This document shows positions 25,995-38,608 of a DNA stretch of 64,000 bases, in pieces (the stretch's first letter is position 1; every line of letters starts with the position of its first letter). Location of the stretch: NCBI RefSeq assembly GCF_051401765.1, contig NW_027480547.1:496001-560000 (forward strand). The letters run 5' to 3'. The position numbers and the translations under genes were made by a program. A model generated the notes under the pieces. The model was not told the DNA's origin. It made no database searches and worked only from the letters and a program-made list of their open reading frames with translations. Source of the stretch: Calliopsis andreniformis (taxonomy: Eukaryota; Arthropoda; Insecta; Hymenoptera; Andrenidae).

Positions 25995-28136
25995 GGATTG
26001 AACATTCAGGATTGAGGATTGAGGATAGAGGATTGAAGATTGAGGATTGATGATTGAATATTGATGATCGAAGATTGAGGATTGAGGATTGAGGTTTGTG
26101 GATTGCGGACGGGGACTGAGGGTTGAGTATTGATGCTTGAGGTCTGAGCGTTGAGGATTGAGGATTGAGAATTGAGGATTGAGGATTGAGGATTGAAGAT
26201 TGAGGACTGGGTGTTGAGGATTGAAGAATGAGGATTGAGGATTGAGGATTGAAGATTGAGGGTTGAGGATTGAGTATTGAGGATTGAAGATTGAGGAGTG
26301 AAGATTGAGGATTGAGGATTGAAGATTGAGTATTCAGGATTGGAGATTGACGATTGAGGATTGAGGATTGAGGATTGAGGATTGAGGATTGAGGATTGAG
26401 GATTGAAGATTGAGTTTTGAGGATTGAAGATTGTGGATTGAGGATTGAGGATTGAGGATTGGGGATTGAAGATTGAGGATTGGGGACTGAGTGTTGAGCG
26501 TTGAGTGATGAGAGTTGATGTTTGTGGATTGAGATTTGAAGATTGAAGATTGGGGATTGAGTGTTGAAAACTGTGAATTGGGTATATTCTATTGAGGATT
26601 GAGGACTGACAATTGATTGTTGAGGACTGAGGGCTGAAGATTGAGGATTCAGGATTGAGAATTCAGGATTGAAGTTTGAGGACTGAGGATTGAGGATTGA
26701 GGATTGAGGATTGAGTATTGAGGATTGAAGATTGAGGATTGGGTATTGAGGATTGAACACTCAGGATTGAGGATTGAGGATAGAGGATTGAAGAGTGAGG
26801 ATTGATGATTGAATATTGATGATCGAACATTGAGGATTGAGGATTGAGGGTTGTGGATTGCGGACGAGGATTGATGATTGAGGATTGAAGATTGAGGATT
26901 GAAGATTGAGGATTGGGGATTGAGGACTGAGGATTGAGGATAGAGAATTGAAGATTGAGGATTGGGATTGAGCATTGACGACTGAGGATTGAGGATTGAG
27001 GATTGAGGATTGAGGATTGAGTTTTGAGGATTGAGGATTGAGGATTGAAGATTGAGTATTGAGGATTGATGATTGAGGATTGAAGATTGAGGATTGAAGA
27101 TTGAGGATTGGGGATTGAGGATTGAGGATTGAGGATAGAGGATTGAAGATTGAGGATTGGGTATTGCGGATTGAACATTGAGGATTGAGGATTGAGGGCT
27201 GAGGATTGAGGTTCGAGGATCGAGGATTGAGGATTGAGGATTGAGGATTGAAGATTGAGGTTTGGGGACTGAGTATTGAAGATTGAGGATTGAGGATTGA
27301 GGATTGAGAATTGAGGATTGAGGATTGAGGATTGAGGATTGAAGATTGAAGATTCAGTATTGAGGATTGAAGATTGAGAATTGAGGATTGAGGATTGAAA
27401 ATAAAGGACTGAGTGTTGAGGGATGATTGATGAGAATTGATGTTGGTGGATAGAGATTTGAAGATTGCAGATTGAGTATTGAGTATTGAAATCTGTGAAT
27501 TGGTGATATTGTATTGAGAATTGAGGATTGACAACTGATTGTTGAGGACTGAGGGCTGAAGATTGAGGATTCAGGGTTGAGGATTCAGGATTGAGGTCTG
27601 AGGATTGAGGATTGTGGATTGAAAATTGAGTATTGAGGATTGAAGATTGAGGATTGAGGATTGAGGATTGAAGGTTGAGGACTGAGTTTTGAGGGTTGAG
27701 TGATGAGAATTGATGTTTGTGGATTGAGATTTGAAGATTGAAGAATGGGGATTGAGTATTGAAAACTGTGAATTGAGGATATTCTATTGAGGATTGAGGA
27801 TTGACAGTTGATTGTTGAGGACTGAGGACGGGGGACTGAAGTTTGCGGATTCAGGATTGAGGATTCGGGATTGAGGTTCCAGGACTGAGGATTGAGGGTT
27901 GAGGATTGAGGATTGAGGATTGAGGATTGAGGATTGAGGATTGAGGATTGAAGATTGAGTATTGAGGTTTGATAATTGAGGATTGGGGATTGAGGATTGA
28001 GGATTGAGGATAGAGGATTGAAGATTGAGGATTGGGTATTGCGGATTGAACATTGAGGATTGAGGATTGAGGGCTGAGGATTGAGGTTCGAGGATCGAGG
28101 ATTGAGGATTGAGGATTGAGGATTGAGGATAGAGGA
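25995..28136. repeat. Array segment paralogous to about 17.8-19.5 kb (offset 8,216 bp)
   Basis: Cores lie at 26482-26684 (A2), 27404-27606 (C) and 27677-27886 (A1, 210 bp). The first two match 18266 and 19188 at exactly +8,216 bp, which equals 1,175 heptamers minus the nine 6-base units I count between 18266 and 26482. The third is at +8,118 from 19559, so 98 bp (14 heptamers) were lost between the C and A1 cores here. A 6-base unit gggatt at 26964-26969 matches the one at 18748-18753. Confidence 0.85.
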
Positions 28137-28550
28137 TTGAGGATTGAGGATTGGGGATTGAGGATTGAAGGTTGAGTATTGATGATTGAAGGTTGAGGAT
28201 TGTGGATTGAGGGTTGTAGATTGAGGACGGGGACTGAGGGTTGGGTATTAATGCTTGAGGTCTGAGGATTGAGGATTGCGAATTGAGGATTGAGGATTGA
28301 GGATTGCGAATTGAAGATTGAGGATTTGGTATTGAGGATTGAAGAAGGAGGACTGAGGAGTGAGGATTGAGGATTGAGGATTGAAGATTGAGTATTCAGG
28401 ATTGGAGTCTGACGATTGAGGATTGAGGATTGAGGATTGAGGATTGAGGATTGAGGATTGAGGATTGAGGATTGAAGATTGAGTAATGAGGAATGAAAAT
28501 TGAGGATTGATGATTGAGGATTGAGGATTGAGGATTGAAGATTGAGGATT

Positions 28551-28711
28551 GGGGACGGAGTGTTGAGGGTTGAGTGATGAGAATTGATGTTTGTGGATAG
28601 AGATTTGAAGATTGCAGATTGAGTATTGAGTATTGAAAACTGTGAATTGATGATGTTGTATTGAGGATTGAGGATTGACAACTGATTGTTGAGGACTGAG
28701 GGCTGAAGATT
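28551..28711 (+). repeat. Reference core block, type B (23 heptamers, 161 bp)
   Basis: This core matches h1-h23 and then stops: the spacer resumes after gaagatt, with no caggatt/gaggttt end. It also carries gcagatt at h10, gatgatg ttgtatt at h15-h16 and gacaact at h19. I find 13 copies, starting at 1621, 2313, 9429, 28551, 31600, 34357, 48019, 48746, 51459, 54171, 54898, 57625 and 61416. Those at 9429, 28551, 31600, 34357, 57625 and 61416 begin ggggacg and have no detached tail. The others are followed about 90-120 bp later by a detached core tail, annotated separately. Confidence 0.87.
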
Positions 28712-30929
28712 GGCGATTGACGATTGAGGATTGGGGATTGAGGATTGAGGATTGAGGATTGAGGATTGAAGATTGAGTATTGAGGATTGAAGATAGAGGA
28801 TTGAGGATTGATGGTTGAGGATTGAGGATTGAAGGTTGAGGATTGGGGACTGAGTGTTGAGCGTTGAGTGATGAGAATTGACGTTTGTGGATTGAGATTT
28901 GAAAATTGAAGATTGGGGATTGAGTATTGAAAACCTCGAATTGGGTATATTCTATTGAGGATTGAGGACTGGCAATTGATTGTTGAGGACTGAGGGCTGA
29001 AGATTGAGGTTTCAGGATTGAGGATTCAGGACTGAGGTTTGAGGACTGAGGATTCGAGGATTGAGGATTGAGGATTGAGTACTGGGGATTGAAGATTGAG
29101 GATTGGGTATTGAGGATTGAACATTCAGGATTGAGGATTGAGGATAGAGGGTTGAGTATCGAGGATTTAAGATTGAATATTGATGATTGAAGATTGAGGA
29201 TTGAGGACTGAGGGTTGTGTATTGCGGACGAGGACAGAGGGTTGAGTATTGATGTCTGAGGTCTGAGGATTGAGGAATGAGGATTGAGAATTGAGGATTG
29301 AGGATTGAGGATTGCAGATTGAGGATTTGGTGTTGAGGATTGAAGAATGAGGATTGAGGATTGAGGATTGAAGATTGAGGGTTGAAGATTGAGTATTGAG
29401 GATTGAAGATTGAGGATTGAGGATTGAGGATTGAGGATTGAGGATTGAGGATTGAGGATTGAGGATTGAAGATTGAGTATTGAGGATTGAAGATTGAGGA
29501 TTGGGGATTGAGGATTGAGGATTAAGGAATGAAGATTGAGGATTGAGGATTGAAGATTGAGGATTGGGAATTGAGGATTGACGGTTGAGGATTGAGTACT
29601 GAAGATTGAGAATTGAGGATTGAGTATTGAAGATTGAGTATTGAGGATTGAATATTGAGGATTTAGGATTGAGGATTGAAGATTGAGGACTGAGTGTTGA
29701 GGGTTGAGTGTTGAGAATTGATGCTTGTGGATTGAGATGCGAAGATTGAAGAATGGGGATTGAGAATTGAAAACTGTGAATTGAGGATATTCCATTGAGG
29801 ATTGAGTATTGACAATTGATTGTTGAGGACTGAGGGCTGAAGATTGAGGATTCAGTATTGAGGATTCGGTATTGATGTTTCAGGAATGAGGATTGAGGGT
29901 TGAGGATTGAGGATTGAGGATTGAGGATTTGGGATTCAGGATTGAGGATTGAGGATTGAGGATTGAGGATTGAGGATTGAGTATTGAAGATTGAGTATTG
30001 AGGATTGAAGATTGAGGATTGAGGATTGAGGATTGAGGATTGAGAATTGAGGATTGAGGATTGAGGATTGAAGATTGAGGACTGGGTTTCGAGGAGTGAC
30101 GAATTAGGATTGAGGATTGAGGATTGAGGATTGAGGATTGCAGATTGAGTATTGAGGATAGAAGATTGAGGATTGAGGATTGAGGATTGAGGATTGAGGA
30201 CTGAGGAATTAGGATTGAAGATTCAGAATTGAGGATTGAATATTGAGAACTGAGGATTGAGGACTGAACATTGAGGACTGAGTGTTGAGGGTTGAGTTAT
30301 GAGCATTGATGTTTGTGGATAGAGATTTGAAGAATGCAGATTGAGTATTGAGTATTGAAAGCTGTGAATTGAGGATATTCTATTGAGGACTGAGGATTGG
30401 CAACTGATTGTTGAGGACTGAGGGCTGAAGGTTGAGGATTCAGGACTGAGTACTCAGAATTGAGGTTTGAGGACTGAGGATTGAGGATTAAAGATTGTGT
30501 ATTGAGGATTGAAGATTGAGGATTGAGGATTGAGGATCGAGGATTGAGGATTGAGGATGAGGGCTGACGGTTGAGGATTGAGGTCTGAGGACTCAGGACT
30601 GAGGATTGAGGATTGAGAATTGAGGATTGAGGATTGAGGGTTGAAGATTGAGGATTGGGTATTGAGGATTGAAGAATGAGGATTGGGGATTGAGGATTGA
30701 GGACTCAGGATTGAGGATTGAGGATTGAAGATTGAGCACTGAGGATTGAAGGTTGATGATTGAGGATTGAAGATTGAGGATTGAGGATTGAATATTGAGG
30801 ATTGAAGATTGAGGGTTGAAGATTGAGTATGGAGTATTGACGATTGAGGATTGAGGGTTGAGGATTGAGGATTGAGGATTGAGGATTGAGGATTGGAGAT
30901 TGAGTATTGAGGATTGAAGATTGAGGATT

Positions 30930-30935
30930 GGGGTT
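30930..30935 (+). repeat. Other six-base units (ggggtt, gaggat, gggatt and single cases)
   Basis: The rarer one-base losses recur only in paralogous places. ggggtt lies at 30930, 50768, 53487, 56941 and 59871. gaggat before gagggct lies at 30553, 50391, 53110, 56543, 59494 and 63312. gggatt before gagcatt lies at 9870, 18748, 26964 and 35218. Single cases are gcaatt at 32020, gagggt at 38366 and gaggtt at 51844. Each type therefore arose once or a few times and was multiplied by block duplication. Confidence 0.83.
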
Positions 30936-33900
30936 GAGGATTGAGGATTGAGGATTGAAGATTGAGGATTGAGGATTGAAGATTGAGGGTTGAAGATTGA
31001 GTATGGAGTATTGACGATTGAGGATTGAGGGTTGAGGATTGAGGATTGAAGATTGAGTATTGGGTATTGAAGGTTGAGGATTGAGGATTGAGGATTGAGG
31101 ATTGAGGATAGAGGATTGAAGATTGAGGATTGGGGATTGAGGATTGACGATTGAGGATCGAATGTTGAGGATTGTGAATTGAGGATTGAGGATTGAGGAT
31201 TGAGGATTGAGGATTGGGGATTGAGGATTGAAGGTTGAGTATTGATGATTGAAGGTTGAGGATTGTGGATTGAGGGTTGTAGATTGAGGACGGGGACTGA
31301 GGGTTGGGTATTAATGCTTGAGGTCTGAGGATTGACGATTGCGAATTGAGGATTGAGGATTGAGGATTGAGGATTGAAGATTGAGGATTTGGTATTGAGG
31401 ATTGAAGAAGGAGGACTGAGGAGTGAGGATTGAGGATTGAGGATTGAAGATTGAGTATTCAGGATTGGAGTCTGACGATTGAGGATTGAGGATTGAGGAT
31501 TGAGGATTGAGGATTGAGGATTGAAGATTGAGTAATGAGGAATGAAAATTGAGGATTGATGATTGAGGATTGAGGATTGAGGATTGAAGATTGAGGATTG
31601 GGGACGGAGTGTTGAGGGTTGAGTGATGAGAATTGATGTTTGTGGATAGAGATTTGAAGATTGCAGATTGAGTATTGAGTATTGAAAACTGTGAATTGAT
31701 GATGTTGTATTGAGGATTGAGGATTGACAACTGATTGTTGAGGACTGAGGGCTGAAGATTGGCGATTGACGATTGAGGATTGGGGATTGAGGATTGAGGA
31801 TTGAGGATTGAGGATTGAAGATTGAGTATTGAGGATTGAAGATAGAGGATTGAGGATTGATGGTTGAGGATTGAGGATTGAAGGTTGAGGATTGGGGACT
31901 GAGTGTTGAGCGTTGAGTGATGAGAATTGATGTTTGTGGATTGAGATATGAAGATTGAAGGTTGGGGATTGAGTGTTGAAAACTGTGAATTGGGTATACT
32001 CTATTGAGGATTGAGGTCTGCAATTGATTGTTGAGGACTGAGGGCTGAAGATTGAGGATTCAGGATTGAGGATTCAGGATGGAGGTTTGAGGACTGAGGA
32101 TTGAGGATTGAAAATTGAGGATTGAGTATTGAGGATTGAAGATTGAGGATTGGGTATTGAGGATTGAACATTCAGGATTGAGGATTGTGGATAGAGGATT
32201 GAACATTGAGGATTGATGATTGAATATTGATGATTGAAGATTGAGGATTGAGGATTGAGGGTTGGGGATTGCGGACGAGGACTGAGGGTTGAGTATTGAT
32301 GCTTGAGGTCCGAGGATTGAGGTTTGAGGATTGAGAATTGAGGATTGAGGGTTGAGGATTGAAGATTGAGGACTGGGTGTTGAGGATTGAAGAATGAGGA
32401 TTAAGGATTGAGGATTGAAGATTGAGGGTTGAAGATTGAGTATGGAGTATTGAAGATTGAGGATTGAGGATTGCGGATTGAGGATTGAGGACTGAGGATT
32501 GAGGATTGAGGGTTGAAGATTGAGTATTGAAGATTGAGGATTGGGGATTGAGGATTGAGGATTAAGGATTGAAGATTGAGGATTGAGGATTGAAGATTGA
32601 GTATTGGGAATTGAGGATTGACGATTGAGGATTGACTATTGAGGATTGAGAATTGAGGATTGAGGATTGAAGATTGAGTATTGCGGATTGAAGGTTGAGG
32701 ATTTAGGATTGAGGATTGAAGATAGAGGACAGAGTGTTGAGGGTTGAGTAATGAGAATTGATGTTTGTGGATTGAGATTTGAAGATTGAAGAAAGGGGAT
32801 TGAGTATTGAAAACTGTGAATTGAGGATATTCTATTGAGGATTGAGGATTGACAATTGATTGTTGAGGACTGAGGGCTGAAGACTGAGGATTCAGGATTG
32901 AGGATTCGGAACTGATGTTTCTGGACTGAGAATTGAGGGTTGAGTATTGAGGATTAAGGATTGAGGATTGAGGATTGAGAATTGAGGATTGCGTATTGAG
33001 GATTAAAGATTGAGGATTGAGGATTGAGGGTTGAGGATTGAGAATTGAGGATTGAGGATTGAGGATTGAAGATTGAGGATTGGGTATTGAGGAGTGACGA
33101 ATTAGGATTGATGATTGAGGATTGAGGATTGAGGATTGCAGATTGAGTATTGAGGATTGAAGATTGAGGATTGAGGATTGAGGATTGAGAATTGAGGTCT
33201 GAGGATTGAGGATTGAGGATTGAAGATTGAGTATTGAGTATTGAAGATTGAGGATTGAGGATTGAGGATTGAGGATTGTGGATAGAGGATTGAAGATTGA
33301 GGATTGGGGATTGAGGATTGACGATTGAGGGTTGAGTGTTGAGGATTGAGAATTGAGGATTGAGGATTGAAGATTGAGTATTGATTATTCAAGATTGCGG
33401 ATTGAGGACTGAGGATTGAAGATTGAGGACTGAGTGTTGAGGGCTGAGTGATGAGAATTGATGTTTGTGGATTGAGACTTGAAGATTGAAGAATGGGGAT
33501 TTGAGTATTGAAACCTGTGAATTGAGGATATTCTATTGAGGATTGAGGATTGACGATTGATTGTTGAGGACTGAGGACTGAAGTTTGCGGATTCAGGATT
33601 GAGGATTCGGGATTGAGATTTCAGGACTGAGGATTGAGGGTTGAGGATTGAGGATTGAGGATTGATGACTGAGGATTGAGGATTGAGGATTGAAGATTGG
33701 GTATTGAGGATGGAAAATTGAGGATTGATGATTGAGGATTGAGGATTGAGGATTGAAGATTGAGGATTGAGGATTGAGGATTGAGGATTGAGGACTGAGG
33801 ATTGAGGATTGAGGATTGAAGATTGAGTATCGGGTATTGAAGGTTGAGGATTGAGTATTGAGGGTTGAGGATTGAGGATAGAGAATTGAAGATTGAGGAT

Positions 33901-36900
33901 TGGGGATTGAGGATTGACGATTGAGGATTGAGTGTTGAGGATTGTGAATTGAGGATTGAGGATTGAAGATTGAGTATTGAGGATTCAAGATTGCGGATTG
34001 AACATTGAGGACTGAGTGTTGAGGGCTGAGTGATGAGAATTGATGTTTGTGGATTGAGACTTGAAGATTGAAGAATGGGGATTGAGTATTGAAAACTGTG
34101 AATTGAGGATATTCTATTGAGGATTGAGTATTGACGATTGATTGTTCAGGACTGAGGACTGAAGTTTGCGGATTCAGGATTGAGAATTCGGGATTGAGGT
34201 TTCAGGACTGAGGATTGAGGGTTGAGGATTGAGGATTGAGGATTGAGGATTGAGGATTGAGGATTGAGGATTGAGGATTGAAGATTGAGTATTGAGGAAT
34301 GAAAATTGAGGATTGATGATTGAGGATTGAGGATTGAGGATTGAAGATTGAGGATTGGGGACGGAGTGTTGAGGGTTGAGTGATGAGAATTGATGTTTGT
34401 GGATAGAGATTTGAAGATTGCAGATTGAGTATTGAGTATTGAAAACTGTGAATTGATGATGTTGTATTGAGGATTGAGGATTGACAACTGATTGTTGAGG
34501 ACTGAGGGCTGAAGATTGGGGATTGAGGATTGGGTGTTGAGGATTGAAGAATGAGGATTGAGGATTGAGGATTGAAGATTGAGGGTTGAAGATTGAGTAT
34601 TGAGGATTGAAGATTGAGGATTGAGGATTGAGGATTGAGGATTGAGGATTGAGGATTGTGGATTGAAAATTGAGTATTGAGGATTGAAGATTGAGGATTG
34701 GGGATTGAGGATTGAGGATTGAGGATTGAGTGTTGAGGATTGAGAATTGTGGAATGAGGATTGAAGATTGAGTATTGAGGATTCATGATTGCGGATTGAG
34801 GATTGAGGATTGAAGGTTGAGGACTGAGTTTTGAGGGTTGAGTGATGAGAATTGATGTTTGTGGATTGAGATTTGAAGATTGAAGAATGGGGATTGAGTA
34901 TTGAAAACTGTGAATTGAGGATATTCTATTGAGGATTGAGGATTGACAGTTGATTGTTGAGGACTGAGGACGGGGGACTGAAGTTTGCGGATTCAGGATT
35001 GAGGATTCGGGATTGAGGTTCCAGGACTGAGGATTGAGGGTTGAGGATTGAGGATTGAGGATTGAGGATTGAGGATTGAGGATTGAGGATTGAAGATTGA
35101 GTATTGAGGTTTGATAATTGAGGATTGATGATTGAGGATTGAAGATTGAGGATTGAAGATTGAGGATTGGGGATTGAGGACTGAGGATTGAGGATAGAGA
35201 ATTGAAGATTGAGGATTGGGATTGAGCATTGACGACTGAGGATTGAGGATTGAGGATTGAGGATTGAGGATTGAGGATTGAGGATTGAGGATTGAAGATT
35301 GAGTATTGAGGATTGATGATTGAGGATTGAAGATTGAGGATTGAAGATTGAGGATTGGGGATTGAGGATTGAGGATTGAGGACAGAGGATTGAAGATTGA
35401 GGATTGGGTATTGCGGATTGAACATTGAGGATTGAGGATTGAGGGCTGAGGACTGAGGTTCGAGGATCGAGGATTGAGGATTGAGGATTGAGGATTGAAG
35501 ATTGAGGTTTGGGGACTGAGTATTGAAGATTGAGGATTGAGGATTGAGGATTGAGAATTGAGGATTGAGGATTGAGGATTGAGGATTGAAGGTTGAAGAT
35601 TCAGTATTGAGGATTGAAGATTGAGAATTGAGGATTGAGGATTGAACATAAAGGACTGAGTGTTGAAGGATGATTGATGAGAATTGATGTTGGTGGATAG
35701 AGATTTGAAGATTGCAGATTGAGTATTGAGTATTGAAATCTGTGAATTGGTGATATTGTATTGAGAATTGAGGATTGACAACTGATTGTTGAGGACTGAG
35801 GGCTGAAGATTGAGGATTCAGTGTTGAGGATTCAGGATTGAGGTCTGAGGATTGAGGATTGCGAATTGAGGATTGAGGATTGAGGATTGGGGATTGAGGA
35901 TTGAGGATTAAGGATTGAAGGTTGAGGGTTGAGGATTGAAGATTGAGGATTGGGAATTGAGGATTGACGATTGAGGATTGAGTATTGAGGATTGAGAATT
36001 GAGGATTGAGGATTGAAGATTGAGTATTGAGGATTGAAGATTGAGGATTTAGGATTGAGGATTGAAGATTGAGGACTGAGTGTTGAGGGTTGAGTGATGA
36101 GAATTGATGTTTGTGGATTGAGATTTGAAGATTGAAGAATGGGGATTGAGTATTGAAAGCTGTGAATTGAGGATATTCTATAGAGGATTGAGGATTGACA
36201 ATTGATTGTTGAGGACTGAGGGATGAAGATTGAGGATTCAGGACTGAGGATTCAGGATTGAGGTTTGAGGACTGAGGATTGAGGATTGAGGATTGAGGAT
36301 TGAGGTTTGAGGATTGAGGATTGAGGATTGGGGATTGAGGATTGAGGATTGAGGATTGAGGATTGAGGATAGAGGATTGAAGATTGAGGATTGGGGATTG
36401 AGCATTGACAACTGAGAATTGAGGATTGAGGATTGAGGATTGAGGATTGAGGATCGAGGATTGAGGATTGGCGATTGAAGATTGAGTATTGAGGATTGAT
36501 GATTGAGGACGAAGACTGAGGGTTGGGTATTAATGCTTCAGGTCTGAGGATTGAGGATTGCGAACTGAGGATTGAGGATTGAGGATTGAAGATTGAGGGT
36601 ATGGTATTGAGGGTTGAAGAATGAGGACTGGGGAGTGAGGATTGAGGATTGAGGATTGAAGATTGAGTATTCAAGATTGGAGATTGACGATTGAGGATTG
36701 AGGATTGAGGATTGAGGATTGAGGATTGAGGATTGAGGATTGAAGATTGAGTATTGAGGATTGAAGATTGAGGATTGAGGATTGAGGATTGAGGATTGGG
36801 GATTGAAGATTGAGGATTGGGGACTGAGTGTTGAGCGTTGAGTGATGAGAATTGATGTTTGTGGATTGAGATTTGAAGATTGAAGATTGGGGATTGAGTG

Positions 36901-38183
36901 TTGAAAACTGTGAATTGGGTATATTCTATTGAGGATTGAGGACAGACAATTGATTGTTGAGGACTGAGCTCTGAAGATTGAGCATTCAGGATTGAGGATT
37001 CAGGATTGAGGTTTGAGGACTGAGGATTGAGGATTGAGGATTGAGGATTGAGTATTGAGGACTGAAGATTGAGGATTGGGTATTGAGGATTGAACATTCA
37101 GGATTGAGGATTGAGGATAGAGGATTGAAGGTTGAGGATTGATGATTGAATATTGATGATCGAAGATTGAGGATTGAGGATTGAGGGTTGTGGATTGCGG
37201 ACGAGGACTGAGGGTTGTGTATTGAGGATTGAGAATTGAGGATTGAGGATTGTCGATTGAGGGTTGAGTGTTGAGGATTGAGAATTGAGGATTGAGGATT
37301 GAAGATTGAGTATTGAGGATTCAAGATTGCGGATTGAGGATTGAGGATTGAAGATTGAGGACTGAGTGTTGAGGGCTGAGTGATGAGGATTGATGTTTGT
37401 GGATTGAGACTTGAAGACTGAAGAATGGGGATTTGAGTATTGAAAACTGTGAATTGAGGATATTCTATTGACGATTGAGGATTGACGATTGATTGTTGAG
37501 GACTGAGGACTGAAGTTTGCGGATTCAGGATTGAGGATTCGGGATTGAGATTTCAGGACTGAGGATTGAGGGTTGAGGATTGAGGATTGAGGATTGATGA
37601 CTGAGGATTGAGGATTGAAGATTGGGTATTGAGGATTGAAAATTGAGGATTGATGATTGAGGATTGAGGATTGAGGATTGAAGATTGAGGATTGAGGATT
37701 GAGGATTGAGGATTGAGGACTGAGGATTGTGGATTGAGCATTGAAGATTGAGTATCGGGTATTGAAGGTTGAGGATTGAGTATTGAGGATTGAGGATTGA
37801 GGATATAGGATTGAAGATTGAGGATTGGGGATTGAGGATTGACGATTGAGGATTGAGTGTTGAGGATTGTGAATTGAGGATTGAGGATTGAAGATTGAGT
37901 ATTGAGGATTCAAGATTGCGGATTGAGGATTGAGGATTGAAGATTGAGGACTGAGTGTTGAGGGTTGAGTTATGAGCATTGATGTTTGTGGATAGAGATA
38001 TGAAGAATGCAGACTGAGTATTGAGTATTGAAAGCTGTGAATTGAGGATATTCTATTGAGGACTGAGGATTGGCAACTGATTGTTGAGGACTGAGGGCTG
38101 AAGGTTGAGGATTCAGTACTGAGTACTCAGAATTGAGGTTTGAGGACTGAGGATTGAGGATTAAAGATTGAGTATTGAGGATT

Positions 38184-38288
38184 GAAAACTGAGAATTGGT
38201 GATATTCTATTCAGGATTGAGGATTGACAACTGATTGTTGAGGACTGAGGGCTGAAGATTTAGGATTCAGGATTGATGTTTGAGGACC
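38184..38288 (+). repeat. Partial core: 15 heptamers, h13 to h29-like, immediately after a D core
   Basis: The sequence begins gaaaact gagaatt ggtgata ttctatt and runs through gacaact gattgtt to gatgttt gaggacc, 105 bp in perfect register. It lacks h1-h12. It starts only 35 bp after the D core at 37946-38148 ends, giving two core 3' halves almost back to back. A join inside a core between h12 and h13 would explain it. Confidence 0.78.
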
Positions 38289-38596
38289 GAGGATTGAGGA
38301 TTGGGGATTGAGGATTGAGGATTGGGGATTGATGATTGAGGATTGAGGATTGAGGATTGAGAATTGAGGGTGAGGACTGACGATTGAGGATTGAGGTTTG
38401 AGGAATGAGGATTGAGGATTGAGGATTGAGGGTTGAGGATTGAGGATTGAGGATTGAAGATTGAGGATTGGGGACTGAGTGTTGAGCGTTGAGTGATGAG
38501 AATTGATGTTTGTGGATTGATATTTGAAGATTGAACATTGGGGATTGAGTATTGAAACCTGCGAATTGGGTATATTCTGTTGAGGATTGAGGACTG

Positions 38597-38608
38597 ACAA
38601 TCGATTGT
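38597..38608. repeat. 12-bp perfect palindrome in a core (ACAATCGATTGT)
   Basis: In most A cores h19-h20 read gacaatt gattgtt, which contains ACAAT and ATTGT arms around a 2-base centre. In the A2 core at 38470-38672 a T-to-C change makes the 12 bases a perfect palindrome. B and C cores (gacaact) keep only 4-base arms, and some A1 cores (gacgatt) lose the dyad. It is not universally conserved and I assign no function. Confidence 0.6.

Larger units (their letters stand above)
28137..30970. repeat. B-A2-A1-D block, long-range copy 1 (partner about 57.2-59.9 kb)
   Basis: Cores lie at 28551-28711 (B), 28845-29047 (A2), 29685-29887 (A1) and 30273-30475 (D). The first three recur exactly 29,074 bp downstream. 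The D core recurs at 28,941 bp, because the downstream copy lacks 133 bp (19 heptamers) near 59,090. Phase breaks inside are an 8-base unit at 29055-29062, and 6-base units at 29224-29229, 30553-30558 and 30930-30935. The 1,125 bp after the D core contain no core, only heptamers. Confidence 0.87.

Noticed and set aside
28248..29795. 515-codon open frame on the - strand (also 57322-58869), with others of 476 codons (30593-32023), 407 (34202-35425), 388 (9274-10440) and 383 (53150-54301), all SILNPQS-like
   Set aside because: Frames in all three phases are open together (for example 9274-9881), the consensus unit has no stop on this strand, one-base slips leave the peptide unchanged, and starts and stops fall wherever a cat or tca/tta variant occurs. 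No sign of coding selection or expression signals.
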